64,000 nucleotides of DNA. It comes from Mumia xiangluensis. Lineage in GTDB: Bacteria; Actinomycetota; Actinomycetes; Propionibacteriales; Nocardioidaceae. Below the pieces are notes generated by a model, which saw only the letters and a list, made by a program, of their open reading frames with translations, did not search any database and was not told the DNA's origin. The translations under genes were made by a program, and so were the position numbers. Within the stretch, counting starts at the first letter, position 1. The number at the start of each line of letters is the position of its first letter. This document shows positions 28,268 to 36,142 of the stretch, in pieces. The DNA lies in the NCBI RefSeq assembly GCF_010994095.1, contig NZ_WJYO01000002.1, positions 806,001 through 870,000 of the forward strand, read 5' to 3'.

Positions 28268-28412
28268 ACTCCTCGGTCGTCGCCCGGTCGCGCGGATCGA
28301 CACGATCGGCGAGGAGCGGCAAAGATTCTCGTGCCGGGGTGTCGTGCGAGCGCGGACGGTGACGACCACCTGGTGGCTCCCGAACCGCGGTGCCCCGTCC
28401 AGAGGAGGACCC

Positions 28413-28781
28413 ATGAAGTACCTGATCCTGATGCATGTCGACCCCGCCGTCCTGGAGCAGCTCACCGAGGAGCAGCAGCAGGCGATCGGGGAGGGCCACG
28501 GCCAGTTCATGGCTGCGACGAAGGAGAACGGCGAGTTCATCTCGACGCAGGCGCTCGGCGACCCGAGCCGGTCGAAGGTGGTCCGCAGCAACGGCGAGGG
28601 GCCCGAGGTCACCGACGGCCCCTTCGTGGAGGCCAAGGAGTTCATGGGCGGCTTCTACCTGCTCGACGTGGAGGACGAGGCGCGGGCGATCGAGCTCGCG
28701 AGCCTGATCCCCGACGCGAGCATCCCCGGTCTGGCCGTCGAGGTCCGCCCGGTCGTGTTCTCCGACCTGGGCGACGGGTGA
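28413..28781 (+). CDS. YCII-related DGPF domain protein
   Basis: The 122-residue protein contains the TDGPFVEAKEFMGGFYLLDV segment that defines the DGPF family. The start has GAGGAGG 6 bp upstream. DGPF proteins are the conserved genomic partners of ECF42 sigma factors and are thought to be their regulators or targets; the mechanism is not settled. Its stop overlaps the sigma factor start by GTGA. Confidence 0.9.
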   Translation: MKYLILMHVDPAVLEQLTEEQQQAIGEGHGQFMAATKENGEFISTQALGDPSRSKVVRSNGEGPEVTDGPFVEAKEFMGGFYLLDVEDEARAIELASLIPDASIPGLAVEVRPVVFSDLGDG

Positions 28782-30019
28782 GCCGTCCGTCCTCCGCCGG
28801 CGAGGGTCTGTGGCGCGAGCTCGCGCCCCAGACCCTCGCCAGGCTGCTCCGCACGTACGGCAGCAGCCAGTTCGACCTCTGTGAGGACGCCGTCCAGGAG
28901 GCACTGATCGACGCGTACGTCCGGTGGCCGGCCGATCCGCCCGACGATCCGCAGGCGTGGCTGGCCACGACCGCGCGGCGGCGGTACGTCGACCGGGTCC
29001 GCAGCGACCAGCGGCGGCGCGATCGCGAGGGCCGGGTCGCGCTGCTCGAGGAGCCGCTCGGTCGTGAGGGCGCCCAGAGCGACGACACGCTGCTGCTGCT
29101 CCAGCTGTGCTGCGACCCCGCGCTGTCGCGATCCGCGCAGGTCGCCCTGACGCTGCGTGCTGTCGCGGGACTGACGACCGAGCAGATCGCGAACGCCTAC
29201 CAGCTGCCCGTGGCGACCATCGCCCAGCGGATCACCCGGGCGAAGCGCCGGCTCGCGACCCTCGACAGCGACCTCTCACGGCCCGGCGATGCCGCGGAGC
29301 GCCTCGCGCCGGTGCTCGACGTCCTCTATGTGATGTTCACCGAGGCGCACCACACGACCACGGGCGCGCCCGCGCAGAACACCGACCTCGCCCGCGAGGC
29401 GATCCACCTCGCGCGCCTCCTCCGGCAGGCCGCCCCCGACTCCACCGAGGTCGCAGGGCTGCTCGCCCTCATGCTCCTGACGGAGGCGCGGCATCCCGCG
29501 CGCGTGGGTCAGCAGGGGGAGCTGATCCCGCTCGACGAGCAGGACCGGACACGATGGGACCGCCGGCTCGTCGACGAGGGCCTCGCGCTGCTCGACGTGG
29601 TGGCTCCCGGCGCCGACGCGGGGCCGTACCTCCTGCAGGCCTGCATCGCCGGCGTCCACGCGCACGCGGCCGACACGGAGACGACCGACTGGCTCGAGAT
29701 CCACGCCCTCTACACGGTGCTCGAGCACACCACCGACGGCCGGAACCCGATGATCGCGCTGAACAGGATCGTCGCGTACGGGATGCTCCGTGGGCCCGAG
29801 GAGGCGCTTTCGCAGCTGGACGACCTGGCCGCGAGCCACCCGCGCCTCGCGCGCGTCGACGCCGTACGCGCCCACCTCCTCGAGCGGGCCGGGCGGGTCG
29901 ACGAGGCGGCAGCGTCGTACCGCCTGGCGATCGCCGCCACCGTCAACGTCGCGGAGCAGGGCCACCTGCGGGACCGGCTGCGGCGGCTCACGGCGCCGGA
30001 TCAGCCACCCCGGACGTGA
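28778..30019 (+). CDS. ECF42-type RNA polymerase sigma factor
   Basis: About 413 residues from the GTG at 28778. Region 2 includes DLCEDAVQEALIDAYVRWP and the LATTARRRYVDRVRSD stretch. Region 4 follows (LTTEQIANAYQLPVATIAQRITRAKRRL). The C-terminal 240 residues form the helical TPR-like extension (DUF6596) characteristic of ECF42 and needed for activity in studied members. There is no anti-sigma gene beside it, as is usual for ECF42. Confidence 0.9.
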   Translation: MSRPSSAGEGLWRELAPQTLARLLRTYGSSQFDLCEDAVQEALIDAYVRWPADPPDDPQAWLATTARRRYVDRVRSDQRRRDREGRVALLEEPLGREGAQSDDTLLLLQLCCDPALSRSAQVALTLRAVAGLTTEQIANAYQLPVATIAQRITRAKRRLATLDSDLSRPGDAAERLAPVLDVLYVMFTEAHHTTTGAPAQNTDLAREAIHLARLLRQAAPDSTEVAGLLALMLLTEARHPARVGQQGELIPLDEQDRTRWDRRLVDEGLALLDVVAPGADAGPYLLQACIAGVHAHAADTETTDWLEIHALYTVLEHTTDGRNPMIALNRIVAYGMLRGPEEALSQLDDLAASHPRLARVDAVRAHLLERAGRVDEAAASYRLAIAATVNVAEQGHLRDRLRRLTAPDQPPRT

Positions 30020-30077
30020 CGGCGATGGTCATGCCATCGCTGTTTACTGACCAATCGTTCTGGATTAGCGTCACTCC

Positions 30078-32120
30078 ATGAGCCCACTGCTGGAGAGCTA
30101 CGCCGCAGGCCGATGGTTCCGCGCACCGGACGAGGGTCGCCCGATCCTCGACGCGACCAGCGGGGAGGAGGTCGCGCGCGTCTCCAGCCAGGGACTCGAC
30201 CACTCAGCGGTCGTCGCTCACGCCCGCGACGTGGGCGGCCCCGCCGTGCGTGCGCTGACCTTCCACGAGCGTGCGGGGATCCTCAAGGCGCTCGCTACCG
30301 ATCTCGGGCAGCTCACGGACGAGCTCTACGCCCTCTCCCTCCACACGGGGGCAACCCGGCGCGACTCGGCGGTCGACGTCGACGGCGGCATCGGGACGGT
30401 GTTCTCGTATGCCAGCAAGGCCCGTCGCGAGCTCCCCGACGACATGGTCGTGCTGGACGGCGCCCTGGAGCAGCTCGGCCGCCGCGGCACCTTCGTCGGC
30501 CAGCACCTCTACGCGTCACGGCCCGGCGTCGCCGTACAGATCAATGCCTTCAACTTTCCCGTGTGGGGCATGCTCGAGAAGCTCGCGCCCGCATTCCTCG
30601 CGGGGCTGCCGAGCATCGTGAAGCCGGCCAGCCAGACCGCGTACGTCACCGCGGCCGTCGTACGCCGGATCATCGAGTCGGGTCTCCTCCCCGAGGGGAG
30701 CCTCCAGCTCGTGTGCGGCACCACCGGGACGCTGCTGGACCACCTCGGCGCGCAGGACTCCGTCGGGTTCACCGGCTCCGCCCACACCGCGGGGATCCTT
30801 CGCCGTCATCCGTCCGTGCTCGACCACGGCGTACGCCTCGGGGTCGAGGCCGACTCCCTCAACTGCTCCATCCTCGGCCTCGACGTCACCGCCGACTCGC
30901 CCGAGCTCGACCTCTTCGTCAAGGGCGTCGTCACGGAGATGACGGTGAAGACCGGGCAGAAGTGCACGGCGATCCGTCGCATCATCGTCCCCGAGGCGCT
31001 CGCCGACGAGGTGACCGAGGCGATCAGCGCCCGGCTCGCGGCAGTGACGGTCGGTGACCCTGCCGACGAGTCCGTACGCATGGGGCCGCTGGTCAGCCTC
31101 GAGCAGCGGGACCAGGTGCGTACCGCGATCGAGAAGCTGCGCGGCGGCGCCGACATCGCGTACGGCGATCCCGCGCACGTCGAGGTCGTCGGAGCCGACG
31201 CGCAGCGAGGGGCGTTCCTCTCCCCCGTGCTGCTGCGCGCGCGACCCGGTGCGGACGAGCCGCACGACGTGGAGCCGTTCGGGCCGGTCAGCACCGTCAT
31301 GACGTACGGGTCCAACGCCGAGGCGATCGCCCTCGCAGCGCGTGGCCGAGGCAGCCTCGTCGGGTCGCTCGTGACCCACGATCCCGGTGTCGCGCGCGAC
31401 GTCGTCCTGGGCCTCGCGCCGTGGCACGGGAGGATCCTGGTCCTCGACCGCGACGACGCCGCCGAGTCGACCGGGCACGGCAGCCCCCTGCCGACGCTGG
31501 TGCACGGCGGCCCCGGACGCGCCGGCGGCGGCGAGGAGCTGGGAGGCATCCGCAGCGTCCTGAACCACATGCAGCGCACCGCGGTCCAGGCCTCGCCCGA
31601 TGCGATGACCGCGATCACCCGACGGTGGACGAAGGGGTCGGCGCGCACGGTCGACGGCGCCCACCCATTCCGCAAGAGCCTGCGCGAGCTGCGGGTCGGC
31701 GACACCATCGAGTCGGCCACCCGCACCGTCACCCTCGACGACATCGACCAGTTCGCGGAGCTCACCGGCGACACGTTCTATGCCCACACCGACCCTGAGG
31801 CAGCGGCCGCGAACCCGCTGTTCGGCGGGATCGTCGCCCACGGCTACCTCGTCGTCTCGCTGGCGGGGGGGCTCTTCGTCGAACCGAACCCGGGTCCTGT
31901 GCTGGCAAACTTCGGCGTCGACAACCTGCGCTTCCTGACCCCCGTCAAGGCCGACGACACGATCCGGGTCACGCTCGTCGCGAAGCAGATCACGGCACGC
32001 GCGAACGCCGACTACGGCGAGGTCCGGTGGGACGCGGTCGTCACCAACCAGGACGACGACCCCGTGGCGACGTACGACGTCCTCACGCTGGTCGCGAAGA
32101 CCTGGCCGCCCGAGGGGTGA
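30078..32120 (+). CDS. paaZ: Bifunctional oxepin-CoA hydrolase/3-oxo-5,6-dehydrosuberyl-CoA semialdehyde dehydrogenase PaaZ
   Basis: The 680-residue protein joins an aldehyde dehydrogenase domain (residues 1-520) to a MaoC-like hydratase (residues about 530-680). The dehydrogenase has its Glu near position 257 (GVEADSLNC) and catalytic Cys near 296 (TGQKCTAIRR). The hydratase has the Asp/His dyad in FYAHTDPEAA and GGIVAHGY. In phenylacetate degradation PaaZ opens the oxepin-CoA ring and oxidises the aldehyde formed. No other paa gene is adjacent, so it is isolated here. The 58 bp before it are AT-rich, with a partial dyad near TGACCAATCGTT. Confidence 0.93.
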   Translation: MSPLLESYAAGRWFRAPDEGRPILDATSGEEVARVSSQGLDHSAVVAHARDVGGPAVRALTFHERAGILKALATDLGQLTDELYALSLHTGATRRDSAVDVDGGIGTVFSYASKARRELPDDMVVLDGALEQLGRRGTFVGQHLYASRPGVAVQINAFNFPVWGMLEKLAPAFLAGLPSIVKPASQTAYVTAAVVRRIIESGLLPEGSLQLVCGTTGTLLDHLGAQDSVGFTGSAHTAGILRRHPSVLDHGVRLGVEADSLNCSILGLDVTADSPELDLFVKGVVTEMTVKTGQKCTAIRRIIVPEALADEVTEAISARLAAVTVGDPADESVRMGPLVSLEQRDQVRTAIEKLRGGADIAYGDPAHVEVVGADAQRGAFLSPVLLRARPGADEPHDVEPFGPVSTVMTYGSNAEAIALAARGRGSLVGSLVTHDPGVARDVVLGLAPWHGRILVLDRDDAAESTGHGSPLPTLVHGGPGRAGGGEELGGIRSVLNHMQRTAVQASPDAMTAITRRWTKGSARTVDGAHPFRKSLRELRVGDTIESATRTVTLDDIDQFAELTGDTFYAHTDPEAAAANPLFGGIVAHGYLVVSLAGGLFVEPNPGPVLANFGVDNLRFLTPVKADDTIRVTLVAKQITARANADYGEVRWDAVVTNQDDDPVATYDVLTLVAKTWPPEG

Positions 32121-32325
32121 GCAGCCCGACCACGTGACGGCGTGAGTCGTCGTGCCTGCCGGAGGGCGTCGCGGGATCGATTTCTTCGAATCCAATCAGG
32201 CTGAGTGAAAGTCTACAAAACACATCGAGTTGGTCCGGAATCTGCCAAGGTGATCCAGCCGTGGCCCCCCACGGCGTCGAGTTCCACGACTCGGCACCGC
32301 CTTCTCGAGCCTGATTGGAGCACCG
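32121..32325. promoter_or_regulatory. Leader region of the pst-type operon
   Basis: This 205-bp gap precedes pstC. Its central 60 bp are clearly AT-richer than the surrounding DNA, which suits a promoter. No direct-repeat PHO box of the streptomycete type could be recognised, so phosphate control is not shown by sequence. No ORF or RNA structure was recognised here. Confidence 0.4.
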
Positions 32326-33360
32326 GTGCACCCGGAGACGAGCCCGCTCGACGTCGCCGACGATGCTCTCGACGACGACGTCCCACGCGACCTCTCGGCG
32401 CGACCCGTCGGTTCCGACCGTGTCTTCGTCGGGGTCACCCGAGGCGTCGGCGTCCTCGTGTTCGTCATCGTCACCGCCATCGGTCTGTTCCTCGGTCTGC
32501 AGTCCGCACCGACGTTCGCCCACTACGGCTTCTCGTTCCTCACCGAGTCGCGCTGGCTCCCCAGTCAGGACATCATCGGCATCGCGTCGGTGGCGCTCGG
32601 CACCGTGCAGGTGGCGATCATCGCGCTCGTCCTCGCGATCCCGCTCGCCCTCGGCACGGCCCTGTTCATCACCGACTGGTCGCCCGAGAAGTGGCGGGCC
32701 GGGCTCACCTCGGCCGTCGACCTGATGGCGGCCGTCCCGGGAATCGTGTTCGGTCTGTGGGTGCTGCTGCTCGTCCAGCCCCACGCCACCCACGTCACGC
32801 ACTGGATCAGCAAGCACTTCGGCTGGATCCCGTTCCTCGAGGTCCACACCGACGTCGACTACCCGATCTGGAACCAGGCGCCCGGCTACCCCTCGTACGC
32901 GGGATCCGCTGCGATCGCTGCGATCGCGGTCGCCGCGATGATCTTCCCGATGGCCACCTCCGTGATGCGTGAGGTGTTCGCGCAGGCGCCCGCCGGGGAG
33001 AAGGAGGCCGCGCTGGCGCTCGGCGGCACGCGCTGGGCAGTCGTGCGCAACGTCGTCCTGCCGTTCGGCAAGAGCGGCATCATCGGCGGCTCGATGCTCG
33101 CGCTCGGCCGGGCGCTGGGCGAGACCATCTCCGTCGTCCTCGTCATCAATCAGGCGTTCGAGCTGAAGATCCGAGCCCTCGAGTCCGGCACCTCGACGAT
33201 CTCGGCCCTGATCGCGACCGGCTACAAGGAGGCCAGCCCGGCGCAGCTGTCGGCGCTGCTGACCGCAGGCTTCCTGCTGTTCGTGGTGACCCTCGTGGTC
33301 AACACCCTGGCCGCCGGCGTCGTGGCACGGGCGCGATCCGGAGCGGTGAGCGAGCTGTGA
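32326..33360 (+). CDS. pstC: Phosphate ABC transporter permease PstC
   Basis: The 344-residue GTG-started protein has six membrane segments and the BPD transporter EAA loop (EKEAALALGGTRWAVVRNVVLP). The region between helices 3 and 4 carries the long external loop common to PstC. Together with PstA it forms the membrane channel of the phosphate importer. The stop overlaps the GTG of pstA. The N-terminal 45 residues are acidic and precede the first helix. Confidence 0.92.
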   Translation: MHPETSPLDVADDALDDDVPRDLSARPVGSDRVFVGVTRGVGVLVFVIVTAIGLFLGLQSAPTFAHYGFSFLTESRWLPSQDIIGIASVALGTVQVAIIALVLAIPLALGTALFITDWSPEKWRAGLTSAVDLMAAVPGIVFGLWVLLLVQPHATHVTHWISKHFGWIPFLEVHTDVDYPIWNQAPGYPSYAGSAAIAAIAVAAMIFPMATSVMREVFAQAPAGEKEAALALGGTRWAVVRNVVLPFGKSGIIGGSMLALGRALGETISVVLVINQAFELKIRALESGTSTISALIATGYKEASPAQLSALLTAGFLLFVVTLVVNTLAAGVVARARSGAVSEL

Positions 33361-34460
33361 GCGCCCGCACCCTCACCCCTGCCGCCGAAACGCCTGCCTC
33401 CACCCAAGGCCCTGTCGCCGAGACGCTGCGGCAGACCCGCTCCACGACGCGCGACGACCGGATCGCGCTCGCGGGAGCCGTCCTCGCGTCGCTCGCCACC
33501 ACCTGGCTCCTGTACACGCAGGTCCTGCCCCTGTCGGGCCGCCTCGGTTTCATCATCGTCTGGTACGCCGTGTTCATCGCCTACTTCGCGGGACTGACCG
33601 CGTTGACCAGGCCCTGGCCGATCGTCGCCGACCGGATCGCGACGATCCTCGTCGTCGCCGCCCCCGTGATCGTCGGCGCCGCTCTGGCCAGCGCCGTCCT
33701 GTCGACCGTCATCGAGGGCTTCGAGCCGCTGATGCACGCCAACTTCTACGTCGACGACATGAGCGGGGTCCAGGGCGACGACGCGTTCGACAAGGGCGGG
33801 CTCCTGCACGCGATCGCCGGGACCGTCATCCAGATGAGCATCGCCGTCGCGATCGCCATGCCGCTCGGTCTGCTCACCGCGATCTTCACCGCCGAGGTCG
33901 GCGGCAAGATGGCGAACACGGTGCGGTCGGTGATCGAGGCGATGACCGCGATGCCGTCCGTCGTCGCCGGCCTGTTCATCTACACGGTCTGGCTCGTCTA
34001 CCTCGGCCAGCAGACCAGCGGGTTCGCCGCCTCGCTGGCCCTCGCCATCATGGCGCTGCCGATCATGGCGCGCGCGAGCGACGTCGTGCTGCGCGTCGTC
34101 CCCGGCGGACTGCGCGAGGCGTCGTACGCGCTCGGCGCCACCCGCTGGCAGACCGTCTGGCACGTCGTCCTGCCGACTGCCCGTCCGGCGCTGGCGACCG
34201 CGCTGATCCTCGGTGTCGCGCGCGCCGTCGGAGAGACCTCTCCGCTCCTCCTGACCTCCGGCGCGTCGACCTACTTCAACGCCAACCCGTTCAGCGAGCC
34301 GATGAACTCGCTGCCGCTCTACATCTACTCGAGCGCGTCGTCGGGCATCCCCCAGATGGCAGAGCGCGCCAACGCCGCTGCCGCGGTGCTGCTCGTCGTC
34401 GTGCTCACCCTGTTCACCACCGCCCGACTGATCGCCCGCCGAAAGGGAGCCCGAGGATGA
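33357..34460 (+). CDS. pstA: Phosphate ABC transporter permease PstA
   Basis: The 367-residue protein has six membrane helices and the EAA loop (GLREASYALGATRWQTVWHVVLP). The helix-flanking GLLTAIFTAEVGGK segment is typical of PstA. It pairs with PstC. The gene overlaps both neighbours by 4 bp (GTGA upstream, ATGA downstream), so translation is coupled through the operon. Confidence 0.92.
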   Translation: MSARTLTPAAETPASTQGPVAETLRQTRSTTRDDRIALAGAVLASLATTWLLYTQVLPLSGRLGFIIVWYAVFIAYFAGLTALTRPWPIVADRIATILVVAAPVIVGAALASAVLSTVIEGFEPLMHANFYVDDMSGVQGDDAFDKGGLLHAIAGTVIQMSIAVAIAMPLGLLTAIFTAEVGGKMANTVRSVIEAMTAMPSVVAGLFIYTVWLVYLGQQTSGFAASLALAIMALPIMARASDVVLRVVPGGLREASYALGATRWQTVWHVVLPTARPALATALILGVARAVGETSPLLLTSGASTYFNANPFSEPMNSLPLYIYSSASSGIPQMAERANAAAAVLLVVVLTLFTTARLIARRKGARG

Positions 34461-36142
34461 GGCCCGCCATGTTCGTACGACGCACCGTCGCCGTGGCGGT
34501 GAGCCTCGTCCTGGTCGGTCTCTTCGGCCCGACCGGCCCCGCGCAAGCGGCCGGCTACGCGCTGATCCAGGGTTCGGGCTCGAGCTGGGCCGCCAATGCC
34601 GTCAACCAGTGGGTCGCCGACGTGGCGGCCCAGGATCTCAAGGTCGTCTACACCGCCAACGGTGCCGCGCAGGGCCGCAAGGACTACGCCAACGTGCGCA
34701 CCGAGTTCGGCATCACCGACTCCCCCTACCGCGGGAAGGACCCGACGACCGGCGCCACGGACTCGTCCCTCGGGCGCTCCTTCGCCTACCTGCCCGTCGT
34801 CTCCGGCGGCACCTCCTTCCCGTACCACCTGGAGGTCAACGGGAAGATGCACCGCAGCCTGCGACTCTCCGGCGAGACGATCGCGAAGATCTTCACGAAC
34901 CAGATCACCAACTGGAACGACCCTGCGGTCACCCGGGACAACAACGGCAAGCAGCTGCCGTCCATCCCGATCATCCCGGTCGTCCGCGCCGACGGTGCCG
35001 GGGTCACGAACCAGTTCACGACCTGGATGAGCGACCAGTTCCCGACGCTGTGGCGGGGCTGCAACGGCGGGACGAACGCACCGACCGACTACTTCCCGCT
35101 CAACTGCGGGAAGTCATCGGGGCCGCAGAAGGCGCAGACCGGCTCCGACGGCGTCATGAACTACATCAAGTCCGGCGGCGCGAACGGCTCCATCGCCATG
35201 GAGGAGTACTCCTACCCGCTGCTCGCGAACTACCCCGTCGCGCGCATGCTCAACAAGGCGGGCTTCTACGTGCTGCCCACCCAGTACAACGTCGCGGTCG
35301 CCCTGACGAAGGCGAAGATCAACACCGACAAGGGCTCGCCGGACTACCTCACCCAGGACCTCGACAACGTCTACGTCAACGCCGACCGGCGCACGTACCC
35401 GCTGTCCTCCTACGTCTACGCGATCATCCCGACGGCCAAGTCGGACCGGCGCATGACCAAGGCGAAGTCGCAGAGCCTCGCCGACTTCCTCTACCACTCG
35501 ATCTGCCAGGGTCAGCGCGGCATCGGCCCGATCGGCTACTCGCCGCTGCCGATCAACCTGGTCCAGGCCGGCTTCGAGCAGATCGGCAAGCTGACGACGT
35601 TCGGCGCCACGATGAAGGACCGCAACGTCTCGACGTGCAACAACCCGACCTTCATCAAGGGGAAGCCGAACCAGAACTACCTCGCACAGATCGCCCCGAA
35701 CCCGCCCGCGTGCGCGAGGGCCGGCAACCCGCCCTGCGAGAACAACGAGGACGCGGTCATCGCCAACCCGACGTCGGACGGCAAGGCGCCGGCGGCGTCC
35801 GGCCCGAAGGCCCCCTCGGGCTCCGGCGGCAGCGGCGGCAGCGGCGGCCCGAAGGCGAACGGCGGCCCGAAGGCGAACGGCGCACCGCCGGCGGGCGGCG
35901 GCCCGTCCGCGGCCGCACCATCGGCGGGCTCGGCGCCGCCCAACGACCTCGGTGTCGTCACCTCCGACACCGCCGTCGCCGCGGGCGACGTCGCCGTCGT
36001 CCCGACGACCCTCAGCAGCGACGCCCGCTCCGGTCCGGGGCCGCTCCTGACGGCGCTGGTGGTCGCCCTGTTCGTCGGCGTCGTCGCGGCGCCCGCCGCT
36101 GTCGTCACCCTCGCCGGCCGTTCCACCAGGGGTCGCCGATGA
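34457..36142 (+). CDS. PstS-like phosphate-binding protein with C-terminal membrane anchor
   Basis: The 561-residue protein has a signal peptide (residues 1-31) and a PstS-type domain. The domain starts GSGSSWAANAVNQW and contains the LSGETIAKIFTNQITNWND segment that lines up with the PstS hinge region. After residue 440 comes a Gly/Ser/Pro/Lys linker, then a hydrophobic helix (about 528-553) and the basic tail RSTRGRR. The protein is therefore bound to the membrane by its C-terminus rather than by an N-terminal lipid. Typical PstS is a 370-residue lipoprotein. No LPxTG-like signal precedes the helix. It is coupled by ATGA to both neighbours. Confidence 0.8.
   Translation: MRPAMFVRRTVAVAVSLVLVGLFGPTGPAQAAGYALIQGSGSSWAANAVNQWVADVAAQDLKVVYTANGAAQGRKDYANVRTEFGITDSPYRGKDPTTGATDSSLGRSFAYLPVVSGGTSFPYHLEVNGKMHRSLRLSGETIAKIFTNQITNWNDPAVTRDNNGKQLPSIPIIPVVRADGAGVTNQFTTWMSDQFPTLWRGCNGGTNAPTDYFPLNCGKSSGPQKAQTGSDGVMNYIKSGGANGSIAMEEYSYPLLANYPVARMLNKAGFYVLPTQYNVAVALTKAKINTDKGSPDYLTQDLDNVYVNADRRTYPLSSYVYAIIPTAKSDRRMTKAKSQSLADFLYHSICQGQRGIGPIGYSPLPINLVQAGFEQIGKLTTFGATMKDRNVSTCNNPTFIKGKPNQNYLAQIAPNPPACARAGNPPCENNEDAVIANPTSDGKAPAASGPKAPSGSGGSGGSGGPKANGGPKANGAPPAGGGPSAAAPSAGSAPPNDLGVVTSDTAVAAGDVAVVPTTLSSDARSGPGPLLTALVVALFVGVVAAPAAVVTLAGRSTRGRR

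Noticed and set aside
34609-36138. Long upstream extension of the 942-residue protein
   Set aside because: The frame is open through the PstS-like gene only because of GC bias. A signal peptide starts exactly at the ATG at 36139.
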